Source: CAVSWT01 sp963782985
Lineage (GTDB): Bacteria; Bacteroidota; Ignavibacteria; Ignavibacteriales; Ignavibacteriaceae
Direction: 5' to 3'
Length of the DNA stretch: 64,000 nt
Assembly (NCBI GenBank): GCA_963782985.1
Contig: CAWALU010000012.1
Span: 310,001 to 374,000, forward strand
This document shows, piece by piece, positions 27,432 through 36,560 of the stretch. The position numbers were made by a program, and so were the translations under genes. Position 1 is the first letter of the stretch. The number at the start of each line of letters is the position of its first letter. The notes beneath the pieces are model-generated. The model did no database searches and was not told where the DNA came from. It was given only the letters and a program-made list of their open reading frames with translations.

Positions 27432-28439
27432 CTATTTTTTTCTTTTGATTAAAGAATCAGCCAGCCATGCAAATACATTTTTATCATCGTCATTTTTTAA
27501 ACTTCTAATTGAACGCAGAGCTTTATTAGTATATACGCTAATTTCTTTTTCTGATTCTTCAATTACATTTAATTTTTCGTAAAGAGACTTATATTTTTTT
27601 ATTTGATGTTTTTTAATTCCTTTATTTTTTATCATGTTCATCAAATCTTTTTTATCATTCCCCTTTGCCTTTGAGAGAGCTGTTAAAAATAAGAAAGTTT
27701 TTTTGCCTTCAATCAAATCGCCGCCGACAAATTTACCGAATTCATTTTCATTTCCAATGATATCCAATAAGTCATCCTGAATTTGAAAAGCGATTCCAAT
27801 ATTTTTACCAAAATTTGATAACGCTTTAATTTCTTTGTTGCCGCCTCCGCCTAAAAGCGCTCCAATGTTACAACACATTTCCATCATCGCCGCGGTTTTT
27901 TTTTGAATCATCAAAAGGTATTCATTAATACTTACTTTTTCTTTAAGCTCAAAATCCTTATCAAAACTTTGACCTTCGCACACTTCAATTAAACCCGTTG
28001 TAAAAGAGCTGATTATTTTTTTTGTGTTCACGCTTGCAGCTCCCGGTAAATCTTTCAACAAAAATTCATAAGCTACTGAAAGCATACTGTCGCCTGATAA
28101 AATAGCGCTACTAAGATCAAATTTTTTATGAAGCGTAAGCCGGTTTCTTCTTTTATCCGCATTGTCCATAATGTCGTCATGGACTAAAGTAAAATTGTGC
28201 AGAAGCTCTACGGCAACCGCGGCATTATATGCTTGCGAGAATTTTCCGCCGACGGCTTTTGTTGAAAACAAAACTAACAATGGGCGCAGCCTTTTACCGC
28301 CGCCTTCAATTATGTATGATGACGGTGCATATAACGATTGTGGTTTTCTGTTTTGTAACGACGCTCTAAGTTTTTTTTCAATAATATTTCTTTCTCTTTC
28401 ATAAAGAGAAAAATATTTATTTGAAGTATCGGGTTTCAA
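27432..28439 (-). CDS. polyprenyl (geranylgeranyl/farnesyl-type) diphosphate synthase
   Basis: A trans-prenyltransferase condensing IPP with allylic diphosphates. First Asp-rich motif 'DDIMD' at residues 88-92 ('LVHDDIMDNADKRRNR') and second 'QIQDDLLDIIG' at about 218-228, with 'GGGKRLRP' near 47. The 335-aa length fits (all-E) polyprenyl synthases. The residues before the first motif do not by themselves decide chain length, so FPP, GGPP or longer remains open. The overlap with fni upstream (ATGA) shows that isomerisation and chain elongation are co-expressed. GGPP from such an enzyme would feed CrtB encoded 11 kb away. Confidence 0.92.
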   Translation of the reverse strand: MKPDTSNKYFSLYERERNIIEKKLRASLQNRKPQSLYAPSSYIIEGGGKRLRPLLVLFSTKAVGGKFSQAYNAAVAVELLHNFTLVHDDIMDNADKRRNRLTLHKKFDLSSAILSGDSMLSVAYEFLLKDLPGAASVNTKKIISSFTTGLIEVCEGQSFDKDFELKEKVSINEYLLMIQKKTAAMMEMCCNIGALLGGGGNKEIKALSNFGKNIGIAFQIQDDLLDIIGNENEFGKFVGGDLIEGKKTFLFLTALSKAKGNDKKDLMNMIKNKGIKKHQIKKYKSLYEKLNVIEESEKEISVYTNKALRSIRSLKNDDDKNVFAWLADSLIKRKK

Positions 28440-29501
28440 AAAAGTTCTTTCTTTAAAATTAATTTTTTGTTTTTAAATTCTTTAAGATTCTTTGAGCCGG
28501 TTAAAAACATAATTTGTTTAATTACATTAAACCAATTTTCGATAAGTTTTACAACTCCTTCAGTTCCATTTTTATCTAACTCATGTAAAATAATTCTTGC
28601 CGACGCCACTAAATCAGAACCGAGAGCTAATGCTTTTGCGGCTTCAATTGCAGAATTTATTCCGCCGGAACCAATTAAAATGAAATTATTTTTCTTTTTC
28701 AATTTAGCAATTTCTTTAATGCAATAAGATGTGGGCAATCCCCAATCCCAAAAATCATTTTTATTTTTTTCGTTTTGAAATTTTAAATTTTTATCTCTTA
28801 ACATTTCAACTGCCGTCCAGCTTGTTCCGCCGGCCCCTGCGGTATCAATGCCTTTAACCCCGGCGTTTAACAATTTTACCGCCGCCTCTTTTGAAATTCC
28901 TGAGCCTACTTCTTTAGCAATCAGCGGAGCGTTTGTACTTTTAGCCAGCCTTTCTATATTTTTTAATAAACCTTTAAAGTTCGGTTCACCGCCGGGCTGC
29001 AATAATTCTTGAGCGGAATTTAAATGAATTACCATAGCGTCGGCTTCGATCAAATCAACCAAAAAATTGATGGATTTAAAATCTTTCAAAAGCGCAATTT
29101 GCGCCGCGCCAATGTTTCCAAGCAATGGAATTGACGGAGCATTTCTTCGTAAAATTTTATATGAATTATGATGACGAGTATTCTCCAATGCTTGTCTTTG
29201 GCTGCCTACTCCCAAAGGAATATTTAATTCATTTGCGGCAACAGCAAGTTGCGCATTAATGTTTTCAGCTTCGCTTGTTCCGCCCGTCATGCATGAAATT
29301 AGGAAAGGATAATTTATATTTTTCTTAAAGAACTTTTGAGCAAAATTAATTTTAGCAAGCTCAACTTCAGTAATTGCGTAATGTTTAAAATCATAATTCT
29401 CAAAACCATTAGTCTTTTCTTTTAAATGAAACCTTATCAGTTAAAGAAAGCTGAATATGTTCTTTTTTTCTAGTTGATGTAGAATTTGGATTTTCAGGCA
29501 T
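28436..29501 (-). CDS. fni: type 2 isopentenyl-diphosphate delta-isomerase (one frameshift)
   Basis: An FMN- and NADPH-dependent isomerase of IPP and DMAPP. The start at 29501 gives 'MPENPNSTSTRKKEHIQLSL' with the conserved 'RKxEHI' N terminus. The frame breaks near 29412-29424 in an A-rich stretch and continues as 'NGFENYDFKHYAITEVELAK' into the long downstream frame. That frame has 'ISCMTGGTSEAENIN', 'GVGSQRQALEN', 'HLNSAQELLQPGGEPNF' and 'VDTAGAGGTSW'-like FMN contacts. One inserted base explains the break, for about 354 aa. It is the first gene of the isoprenoid-PTS operon. Confidence 0.9.
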
Positions 29502-29578
29502 TGATTGGGAACAAAAGTAAATTTGAAATTATTTGATAACAAGATATTAAATTTAAATTAAAATTTCTTGCGGCGAAT

Positions 29579-31414
29579 TTATTCAAATGCTATAAATTCA
29601 TTTTCACTTAAGTAAAGTTTTGAAATTTTTATTTCGCCTCTAACTGAATTTGTCAACATAATTTCTTCGGCTGAAATTAAATTGCGTATTGACAAAATTT
29701 CCTCTTTGATATTTCCATTTTCCAGTAAATAATTTTCTCTAAAAACCCCGGGAAGAATTCCGCAGGATAAAGAAGGCGTAACCCAATCTCCGCCTTTCTT
29801 TAAAAATATATTTGTAATTGCGCCTTCCGCAAGCTGGTTACTTTCATTAAAAAATATTACGTCAAAAAAACCTTTACGCTTATATTTTTTTAACTCGCTA
29901 TCATACAATTTTCTATTTGTAGTTTTAAAGTATTGAAAAGGATTTTGCGAATTAATAATATTTTTTGAAATTATAATTTTCTTTTTACAAGCGTCAATAC
30001 TTATTTTGCTTATATCCGAAACTACCTTCCCCCATTTATTTAGGATCAATTTATATTTGAATGATTTTTCTTTGTCGATCTTTTTTAATTGAGAATCAAT
30101 TTCCCTTTTTACTTTTGCTTCATCAAAACTGAATAAAAAGTAATCAGCCGATTTACTCATTCTAATTAAATGCTCATCAAGTAAAAATACTTTGCCATTT
30201 TTAATCAGCATAGTTTCAAAAATTTCAAAATATTTATTTGGTTTTTTAATAAAATTGCTCTTAAGCAAAACTTCTTCAAATTCATTAATTGGATTACTAT
30301 CCCATAGAATACCGCTGCCAAGACCAACCTCTCCTTTGTGAGTAGTTTTATTAATTTTCACAGTTCTTATGGCAACATTAAAAACAGAAAAATTTTTATT
30401 CGCAATTCCGATTGCACCAGTATATATTCCCCGAGGTTTCTTTTCAAGCTCATTAATAATTTCCATTGTTCTGATTTTAGGAGCGCCTGTAATTGAACCG
30501 CAAGGGAAAATATTTTTTACTATTTCAGTTACGGAAATATCATTTTTTAATTCAGACTTTATTTTAGAGATCATTTGAAAAAGTGATTCATACTTTTCTA
30601 CACCAAAAAGCTTTACGGTTTTCACTCTTCCATATTTACTTATTTTCCCCAAATCATTTCTCAGCAAATCAACTATCATTAAATTTTCAGCTTTATTTTT
30701 ATTGTCATTTTCCAAAGTAAATTTGTTTTGATGATCGGAGATTAAATTAATCCCGCGTTTTGCAGTACCCTTCATAGGCTTGGCGATTATTTTATTTCTA
30801 TTCTTTCTAAAAAAAAGTTCAGGCGAATGTGAAAGAATAAAATAATCATCACTATTTATAAAAGCGGAATATCTTGCCGATTGGTTGAATAGCAGCGTTT
30901 GAAATAAATTTTTTACATCGCCGGAAAAATTAAAATTACCCTTAACAGTGTAGTTTACTTGATAAGTGTCCCCTTCTTCGATAAACTTTTTAATATTACT
31001 TATGTTGCGAATGAATGTATGTTTTGTAGAATCCAACTTAAAATTATTTATCTTATATTTTTTTAATTCATTAGAAAACAATATTTCTGTCGAGCGAACT
31101 ACTTCAACATTTTCATTTTTAAAAAAGAAAAATTGGATCAGCTTCTCTTCATTATTATTTAAATACTTTTTTAATCTTTCTTCAAACAAATAGCCTGCTT
31201 CATAATTAATTAAAGCATAACACCACATTCCCTTTTTTATAAGATCATCAATTTTTTTTAAATGAGTTTTAACCTCGCTATTTTTTTTTATTGAAATAAT
31301 TTCCGAAGGTTTTTTAAATAAATATGACTTACTGCCTTTATAATAAGAAGGCGTATAAAAAAAAGCCGAGTAATTTTGATTTGTTATTTGAGCTAAGATT
31401 TCATCTAGATTCAT
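29579..31414 (-). CDS. pabBC: fused aminodeoxychorismate synthase component I and aminodeoxychorismate lyase
   Basis: A bifunctional enzyme making 4-aminobenzoate for folate. The N-terminal two thirds (to about residue 390) is a chorismate-binding PabB domain with 'KPMKGTAKRG', 'NDLGKISKYG' and 'FPCGSITGAPKIRTMEII'. The C-terminal third (about 395-611) is a class IV PLP aminotransferase/lyase domain with 'FETMLIKNGKVFLLDEHL', 'EGAITNIFL' and 'TPSLSCGILPG'. The fusion and 611-aa length are known in Bacteroidota and others. The first base of the transcript is in the short divergent region shared with the MFS gene. folE at 45 kb feeds the other branch of folate synthesis. Confidence 0.93.
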   Translation of the reverse strand: MNLDEILAQITNQNYSAFFYTPSYYKGSKSYLFKKPSEIISIKKNSEVKTHLKKIDDLIKKGMWCYALINYEAGYLFEERLKKYLNNNEEKLIQFFFFKNENVEVVRSTEILFSNELKKYKINNFKLDSTKHTFIRNISNIKKFIEEGDTYQVNYTVKGNFNFSGDVKNLFQTLLFNQSARYSAFINSDDYFILSHSPELFFRKNRNKIIAKPMKGTAKRGINLISDHQNKFTLENDNKNKAENLMIVDLLRNDLGKISKYGRVKTVKLFGVEKYESLFQMISKIKSELKNDISVTEIVKNIFPCGSITGAPKIRTMEIINELEKKPRGIYTGAIGIANKNFSVFNVAIRTVKINKTTHKGEVGLGSGILWDSNPINEFEEVLLKSNFIKKPNKYFEIFETMLIKNGKVFLLDEHLIRMSKSADYFLFSFDEAKVKREIDSQLKKIDKEKSFKYKLILNKWGKVVSDISKISIDACKKKIIISKNIINSQNPFQYFKTTNRKLYDSELKKYKRKGFFDVIFFNESNQLAEGAITNIFLKKGGDWVTPSLSCGILPGVFRENYLLENGNIKEEILSIRNLISAEEIMLTNSVRGEIKISKLYLSENEFIAFE

Positions 31415-31525
31415 ATTTAAAGTTAAACATTGAACGGCAATTCAAAAAACATTTAAGTTATACTTTTTAATTAGAAATAATTTATTTTGAGCCGATTAAA
31501 TTTTTAATAATAGGGAAACTTCAGC

Positions 31526-33025
31526 ATGACAAAACCAAAACTTTCCTTCTGGCAAATCTGGAATATGAGTTTCGGATTCCTCGGTATTCAATTTGGCTTC
31601 GCTCTTCAAAACGCAAACGTTAGCCGAATATTTGAAACTCTCGGCGCAAAGATTGACGACATTCCGATTCTCTGGATTGCTGCACCTGTTACTGGATTAA
31701 TAGTTCAGCCAATAATTGGGCACATGAGCGACAAAACCTGGGGAAAACTAGGCCGAAGAAGACCTTATTTTTTAGGCGGCGCTATTCTCGCGTCACTTGC
31801 TTTATTTTTTATGCCCAACTCGCCTGTGCTTTGGGTTGCTGCCGGTATGCTTTGGATTATGGATGCTTCAATAAATATTTCTATGGAACCTTTCCGCGCC
31901 TTTGTGGGCGACATGCTTCCTTCAGAACAGCGCACAATTGGTTTTTCAATGCAAAGTTTTTTTATCGGCACCGGCGCCGTTGTGGCCTCAGCGCTTCCTT
32001 ATATTATGACTAATTGGTTTGACGTAAGCAATACCGCTCCCGAAGGAATGATTCCACAGTCAGTAAAATATTCTTTTTACGTTGGCGGTGCAATTTTTTT
32101 CCTCGCTGTTTTATGGACAATTGTTAAGACAAAAGAGTACTCGCCTGATGAATTAAAAAACTTTTCAGAATCTGACGTAACTCATTTAAGTGATGTTCGG
32201 TTGGATGAAAACTTTATTTCTCATATAAAATTTTTTAAAAATGGAATTTATTGGATTGAAGCCGGACTTGCTCTGTTCATAATTTTTTATTTTTTCATTT
32301 ACATGGATTATGGTTTAGGGGTCTTCTTCGGAGGAATTATTGTGTTTGGTATTTTACAATTAATTGTAGCGGCTTTAACTAAACAAAATAAAACAGAAAA
32401 AGGTTTAGTTATTGTAATGAATGATTTATTTAAAATGCCGAAGGCAATGGTGCAGCTTTCTTACGTACAATTTTTTTCGTGGTTTGCTTTATTTGCAATG
32501 TGGATTTACACTACCCCTGCTGTTACCCATCATATTTACGGAGCAGTGGATACAAAATCGGCCTTATACAATGAAGGCGCAGATTGGGTGGGCGTTTTGA
32601 TGTCAGTCTATAATGGTTTTGCAGCAGTCATGGCTTTTCTGTTAGTTTGGATTGCAAAAAAAACGAGCAGAAAAACTGTTCACGCTATCAGTTTGGTTTG
32701 CGGTGGAATTGGTTTAGCATCATTTTATGTAATTAATAATCCTGATATGCTTTTAATTTCCGAGCTTGGAATTGGATTAGCATGGGCATCTATTCTCGCA
32801 ATGCCTTATGCGATTTTAACGGGCTCACTTCCATCAAATAAAATGGGAGTTTATATGGGGATTTTTAATTTCTTTATTGTTATTCCCCAAATTACAGCGG
32901 CGGCAATTTTAGGTTTTTTTGTGAAAGATCTTTTTGGAGGAGAAGCAATTTATGCTTTGCTGCTCGGAGGACTCTCAATGTTTGTCGCGGCAGCTTTGGT
33001 GATGTTTGTAAAAGATGAGAATTAA
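31526..33025 (+). CDS. MFS sugar transporter (SLC45/maltose-transporter-like)
   Basis: A 499-aa inner-membrane permease with 12 predicted helices. The signature between helices 2 and 3 is 'GHMSDKTWGKLGRRRPYFLG' (about residues 72-91), typical of the MFS branch that includes SLC45 and bacterial maltose/sucrose carriers. Further features are 'SINISMEPFRAFVGDMLP' and a long central loop (about 195-235). It is divergently oriented to pabBC. The second MFS gene at 48.4-49.9 kb is a relative and sits by an amylase, which supports sugar transport here too, but the substrate is not determined. Confidence 0.85.
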   Translation: MTKPKLSFWQIWNMSFGFLGIQFGFALQNANVSRIFETLGAKIDDIPILWIAAPVTGLIVQPIIGHMSDKTWGKLGRRRPYFLGGAILASLALFFMPNSPVLWVAAGMLWIMDASINISMEPFRAFVGDMLPSEQRTIGFSMQSFFIGTGAVVASALPYIMTNWFDVSNTAPEGMIPQSVKYSFYVGGAIFFLAVLWTIVKTKEYSPDELKNFSESDVTHLSDVRLDENFISHIKFFKNGIYWIEAGLALFIIFYFFIYMDYGLGVFFGGIIVFGILQLIVAALTKQNKTEKGLVIVMNDLFKMPKAMVQLSYVQFFSWFALFAMWIYTTPAVTHHIYGAVDTKSALYNEGADWVGVLMSVYNGFAAVMAFLLVWIAKKTSRKTVHAISLVCGGIGLASFYVINNPDMLLISELGIGLAWASILAMPYAILTGSLPSNKMGVYMGIFNFFIVIPQITAAAILGFFVKDLFGGEAIYALLLGGLSMFVAAALVMFVKDEN

Positions 33026-33033
33026 GAAAAGTC

Positions 33034-33051
33034 AATCCTCCACAGAGGATT
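33034..33051 (+). terminator. possible weak terminator after the MFS gene
   Basis: AATCCTC, loop CACA, GAGGATT, then an A/T-rich stretch without a strong T run, 9 bases after the MFS stop. It sits at the convergence of two transcription units and is followed by the REP-like pair. Confidence 0.35.
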
Positions 33052-33081
33052 AAAAATATTTGTTGAGCGTCTAAAATATTT

Positions 33082-33160
33082 TTTGTAGAGATGAGTCGCT
33101 GACTCATCTCCGAAATAAAAGAGTAAACAAAGAGACGAGTCAGCGCCTCGTCTCTACAAA
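33082..33160. repeat. inverted pair of REP-like hairpins (29-bp units)
   Basis: Unit one at 33082-33110 begins TTTGTAGAGATGAG and folds with 10-bp arms around loop GCT. Unit two at 33132-33160, on the other strand, begins TTTGTAGAGACGAG. They differ at only three of 29 positions, and one T-A pair in the stem is replaced by C-G, a compensatory change. This head-to-head layout resembles BIME elements. Unit two overlaps the last codons of the SRPBCC gene. Confidence 0.85.
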
Positions 33161-33607
33161 TGAAATTATTACCTTTTCGATTGCTTCTCTTCGATATTCA
33201 AAAATCTTTTCTACAGATTTTTTTACAAACAACTGATGAATTATTCCTTTTAATACTCCGCCATATAAATCATAATCAACATTGTCCTCCATCAAAACAA
33301 AACCATTCGCTTGTTTAAACTTGTGAGTGTGAATCCATTTTTTATAAGGACCTTTAACTTGTTCATCAATAAAAATTTCCGGCGGAGAATATTCGATTAT
33401 TCTTGTTTTCCAATTCATCGGAATTCCCAAAAGCTTAATTGTGTACTCAAACTCAGCGCCTTCTTTCATAACTAACGGCAGTTTGGATTTTATATTAAAA
33501 TTTACCCAAGAAGGACTGACTCGCTCTAAATTTTCCGGCTTCTGAAAAAATTCAAAAAGTTCTTCTAACTTCATATTTAATTTTTGAGTTTGATTATAAT
33601 TGTACAT
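33140..33607 (-). CDS. SRPBCC-family (START-like) ligand-binding protein
   Basis: A 155-aa protein of the SRPBCC/START-like fold, which binds hydrophobic ligands. The pattern 'LEELFEFFQKPENLERVSPSW' (about 13-33; read as two adjoining motifs, LEELFEFF and PENLERVSPSW), 'WKTRIIEYSPPEIFIDEQVKG' and 'HTHKF' is typical of polyketide-cyclase/CoxG-like relatives. Its last residues (FVETRR) and stop lie inside a REP-like repeat, so the native C terminus may have been replaced. It is the last gene of the carotenoid operon, 18 bases after crtZ. A role in carotenoid handling is inferred from position only. Confidence 0.75.
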   Translation of the reverse strand: MYNYNQTQKLNMKLEELFEFFQKPENLERVSPSWVNFNIKSKLPLVMKEGAEFEYTIKLLGIPMNWKTRIIEYSPPEIFIDEQVKGPYKKWIHTHKFKQANGFVLMEDNVDYDLYGGVLKGIIHQLFVKKSVEKIFEYRREAIEKVIISFVETRR

Positions 33608-33625
33608 ACGCTAAAACAAATTCTT

Positions 33626-34078
33626 TTATAATTGTTTAAAATGTTTTTTTGGAACCCACAAAAATCCAAAACATTCCCCATTTTCTTTTTCAATATGCTT
33701 GTGATGAATTTTATGCGCTCTTCGCATTGCGCGGAAATAATTTTTATTTGAATTTCTGAACAGCTTTATTCTTTGATGAATAAAAACATCATGAGCCGAA
33801 AAATATGCTAAACCGTATAGGGAAATTCCAAGACCAATCCAAAAATATGGCTGATTAAAACCGGCAGAAATTCCCCAAAAAATAAATGCTAATCCCGGCA
33901 AAGCAAAAATCAACGCAAAGATATCGTTGAGTTCAAAAAAGCTGTCGTTATTTTTTATATGATGATCTTTATGAAGCTTCCATAAAAATCCGTGCATAAC
34001 ATATTTGTGCGCCGACCAGGCAACAAATTCCATAAACGCAAAACTGATTAGTACGAAAAAGATATTTAAAATGATCAT
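33626..34078 (-). CDS. crtZ: beta-carotene hydroxylase
   Basis: A non-haem di-iron membrane hydroxylase adding 3-OH to beta-ionone rings. The 150-aa protein carries the fatty-acid-hydroxylase-type His clusters: 'HKYVMHG' (about 25-31), 'HKDHH' (about 37-41), 'HDVFIHQR' and 'RAHKIHHKH' near residue 130. Four hydrophobic segments place it in the inner membrane. Length is typical of CrtZ. It follows cruF by 63 bases in the carotenoid operon. In a pathway with one cyclised end it would yield a single 3-hydroxy-beta ring. Confidence 0.92.
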   Translation of the reverse strand: MIILNIFFVLISFAFMEFVAWSAHKYVMHGFLWKLHKDHHIKNNDSFFELNDIFALIFALPGLAFIFWGISAGFNQPYFWIGLGISLYGLAYFSAHDVFIHQRIKLFRNSNKNYFRAMRRAHKIHHKHIEKENGECFGFLWVPKKHFKQL

Positions 34079-34141
34079 GACTAATTATAACTTAATTTTG
34101 AAAATAATGTTAATTACGTTGACTATAACTTGATTCTTTTT

Positions 34142-34789
34142 CTACAGCAATAAGTTCAACAAAATAAAAAATAAAAACTGAGCAAAAATATAATGTATAA
34201 TAAAAATATTTTTAAATTTCGCTTTTAATTTGAATCCAATAAAACTCATAATCAAAGCAATCAGAAACCAAGCCGCATAATTTTTAAAAGGTATAATATC
34301 ATTTTCCCATTGCCAATAATTTAATTTTACCGCCACCGGTTCTAAAATAAAATCAAACAAAACTGCAAGCAGACCGATCATAAAACTCTTAATATAAATA
34401 TTAGTTTTTACCGCATTTTCAGTCAACGCAAATAAGCCAATAATAACAACTGTCCAATTCAGACCAATCATCACAGGAACACCAAATAATTTAATTCCCA
34501 TGACATTGGAGTAATAATACGAACCAAAAATAGCTGAAGTATGTACGCCGATAATTTCTAAAATTATGGTCGCTAAAAAGATTGAGGTTATCCAATAAAT
34601 AGTTTTTTGATTTATTTTTTCTTGATTGAAAGAAAATATAGCTAAGGAAAAAGCAGCCAAGCCGTAGGGCGTTAATTGGACGACCATCGCTTTTGTCTGC
34701 GGCAGAAAGTGCCAAACCGCTCCGGCTAAAAAATAAATGTAGATAACTACAATAAATATTTTACTTAATTTACTATTCGATTTTTCCAA
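34142..34789 (-). CDS. cruF: CruF-type carotenoid 1',2'-hydratase (DUF422)
   Basis: A membrane protein of the Carot_biosyn/DUF422 family, which includes CruF (1',2'-hydratase of gamma-carotene) and bisanhydrobacterioruberin hydratase. The 215-aa sequence has about seven hydrophobic helices. The family features seen are 'EIIGVHTSAIFGSYYYS', 'GVPVMIGLNW', 'DFILEPVA' and 'YWQWEN'. The reaction adds water to the acyclic psi end, giving the 1'-OH needed for glycosylation. Its start overlaps the glycosyltransferase stop by 25 bases. Placement among crtD, a glycosyltransferase and an acyltransferase fits this role well; the precise substrate is inferred. Confidence 0.85.
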   Translation of the reverse strand: MEKSNSKLSKIFIVVIYIYFLAGAVWHFLPQTKAMVVQLTPYGLAAFSLAIFSFNQEKINQKTIYWITSIFLATIILEIIGVHTSAIFGSYYYSNVMGIKLFGVPVMIGLNWTVVIIGLFALTENAVKTNIYIKSFMIGLLAVLFDFILEPVAVKLNYWQWENDIIPFKNYAAWFLIALIMSFIGFKLKAKFKNIFIIHYIFAQFLFFILLNLLL

Positions 34790-35880
34790 ACGACTTTTTT
34801 TAGTTTGTTGTCAATTAGTGATTTAAGCCCCGCATAAAATAAGACTATCATCTGCGGAAAAAATAAAATTAAATTTATGGAAAGGTTTTGCTTGGCAATC
34901 GCCGATGTAAAAATTCTTTCGATAAATATTAAAGCGGCAATTACGAAAAATTTATAATCAATGAACGACAAAACTATAGGAATAAAAAAAATAGCAAATA
35001 AAGCAAAAATAAAAATTAAAAAGGCAATCATATTTAATTTAAAGCCTGGAAAAAAATTTTTTGAATAGCCACCCACAGCATCATTAAAGCCGTCGTACAT
35101 TCTGCAATGAACAAAATTATTTCCGGCAAGTGTAATTGTTTTAAAATTCATTTCTTTAAATCCGCGGACAAATTGCATGTCTTCCACAATTTTATTTTTA
35201 ATTTTTTCGTGTCCGCCGAATTTTAAATAGCTTTCTTTATTCATTATTAAAAATTGTCCGTTGGCCGCTGAAAATAATTTATTCTTTGAAGTATAAATTT
35301 TTTTCAAAGGTAAAAATGAGTAAAGCAGCCATTCCATTAACGGAACCACGAGCCATTCGCCGAAAGATCTAATTTTCTGCGAAGGGAAAACAGAAAGTAA
35401 ATCGACGTCAGCATTTAAATATTTGGCAACTGCAAACTCCAAAGCGGACGAGTCCAATGTTACATCAGCGTCTAAAAATAGAATTATATCATTTGAACTC
35501 TGTTGGGCTAATTGATGACACGCCCAATTTTTTCCCAGCCAGTTTGACGGCAAAGGTTTCCCTTCAATAATGTTTAAACTTTTTTTTGATGATTTATATT
35601 CTTTTAAAATCCTTAAAGTTGAATCGGTTGAATTATCATCAAGCGCAATCACCTCAAAATTTTTATAAGAATTATTATAAATCGAATCCAAACAATTTTT
35701 AATATTCCGCTCTTCGTTTCTCGCCGGAATTAAAATTGAAACTGGGATGTGTTTAGCTTCATTCGATTTGATTTTATTCACTCGCGGCGCGGTAAAAAAA
35801 TTATAAATAGAGATTACCAAAACCATAATATGAATGAGCGCCATCAAATAAAAAAGTATATTCAGAAGTTCAGAAATCAT
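34765..35880 (-). CDS. family 2 glycosyltransferase (CruC-like carotenoid glycosyltransferase)
   Basis: A 371-aa membrane-attached GT-A enzyme. An N-terminal helix (about 4-28) is followed by the GT2 domain with 'PVSILIPARNEERNI', 'ALDDNSTDST' and the metal-binding 'FLDADVTLD' (about 135-143). A 'VEDMQFVRGF' acceptor motif follows at about 238. Three or four C-terminal helices end the protein. It resembles CruC of green sulfur bacteria, which glucosylates hydroxy-carotenoids. The neighbouring CruD-like acyltransferase and hydratase support that assignment. The sugar cannot be read from sequence. Confidence 0.82.
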   Translation of the reverse strand: MISELLNILFYLMALIHIMVLVISIYNFFTAPRVNKIKSNEAKHIPVSILIPARNEERNIKNCLDSIYNNSYKNFEVIALDDNSTDSTLRILKEYKSSKKSLNIIEGKPLPSNWLGKNWACHQLAQQSSNDIILFLDADVTLDSSALEFAVAKYLNADVDLLSVFPSQKIRSFGEWLVVPLMEWLLYSFLPLKKIYTSKNKLFSAANGQFLIMNKESYLKFGGHEKIKNKIVEDMQFVRGFKEMNFKTITLAGNNFVHCRMYDGFNDAVGGYSKNFFPGFKLNMIAFLIFIFALFAIFFIPIVLSFIDYKFFVIAALIFIERIFTSAIAKQNLSINLILFFPQMIVLFYAGLKSLIDNKLKKVVWKNRIVN

Positions 35881-35886
35881 TTTAAT

Positions 35887-36543
35887 TTATTTTAAAAAAT
35901 AATCTTTATGAAATTCTTTATTTTTCACCGCGCTATTTAATTGCTCTAAGTTCTCAGTAAAACAGTTGATATAGCCGTCAAAATCTTCGATAACTTTTTT
36001 TGAGGTTATAGGCGCTGCAATCCTGAAAGCTATAAAGGGTTTTTGTTCTTCCGAAAATTCTATTTTAAAAGCTAACGGATAGATCAGCGTTGTTGGGTTA
36101 TTGTTAACTATCAATTTTATTCCCTCTTTAACTTCCAAAGGATTTTTATCGTAAGGTTCATACTTGCCTTGCGGATAGATAACAAGCGCGTTCCCGACAT
36201 CATTTAATAATTTTTGTGAATACTGAATAGATTCTTTTATAGATATTTTTTTTTCAAGATCAATTGAAAAAGCGCCGAGATATTTAAAGAACCAATATTT
36301 TTTTAATTGATCTTCCAGCATCATTATTTTAAGATTATGATTAGTTTCTTTTCTTAAAACGAAATCAGCAAAAAAACCATCCCACCAGCTAAAATGATTA
36401 GGAGTTAAAACAAATGAACTTTGCGAATTCGGAAATTCAATTTTATCAACAGAATAAAAATGAGAAAATTTTTTTTTCAATAAATTTTCTATGTAGTAAT
36501 TGAAAACTAATCTCGCCCAATATTTATTATTAGCTTTTATCAT
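35887..36543 (-). CDS. PlsC-type acyltransferase (CruD-like)
   Basis: A 218-aa lysophospholipid-acyltransferase-family protein. Motif I 'NHFSWWDGFFADF' (HX4D, about residues 49-61) and motif III-like 'IYPQGKYEP' (about 138-146) are present, with a mostly amphipathic N terminus and no clear membrane helix. In the carotenoid operon it most likely esterifies the sugar of the carotenoid glycoside with a fatty acid, as CruD does. It lies 6 bases upstream of the glycosyltransferase and 17 bases downstream of crtD. The acyl donor is unknown. A role in membrane lipid synthesis is less likely given context. Confidence 0.8.
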   Translation of the reverse strand: MIKANNKYWARLVFNYYIENLLKKKFSHFYSVDKIEFPNSQSSFVLTPNHFSWWDGFFADFVLRKETNHNLKIMMLEDQLKKYWFFKYLGAFSIDLEKKISIKESIQYSQKLLNDVGNALVIYPQGKYEPYDKNPLEVKEGIKLIVNNNPTTLIYPLAFKIEFSEEQKPFIAFRIAAPITSKKVIEDFDGYINCFTENLEQLNSAVKNKEFHKDYFLK

Positions 36544-36560
36544 TTTGAAATCAACTTCAC

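Noticed and set aside
31765..31971. Antisense frames inside the MFS and other long genes
   Set aside because: They lack ribosome-binding sites and recognisable domains and lie opposite clear coding sequence.
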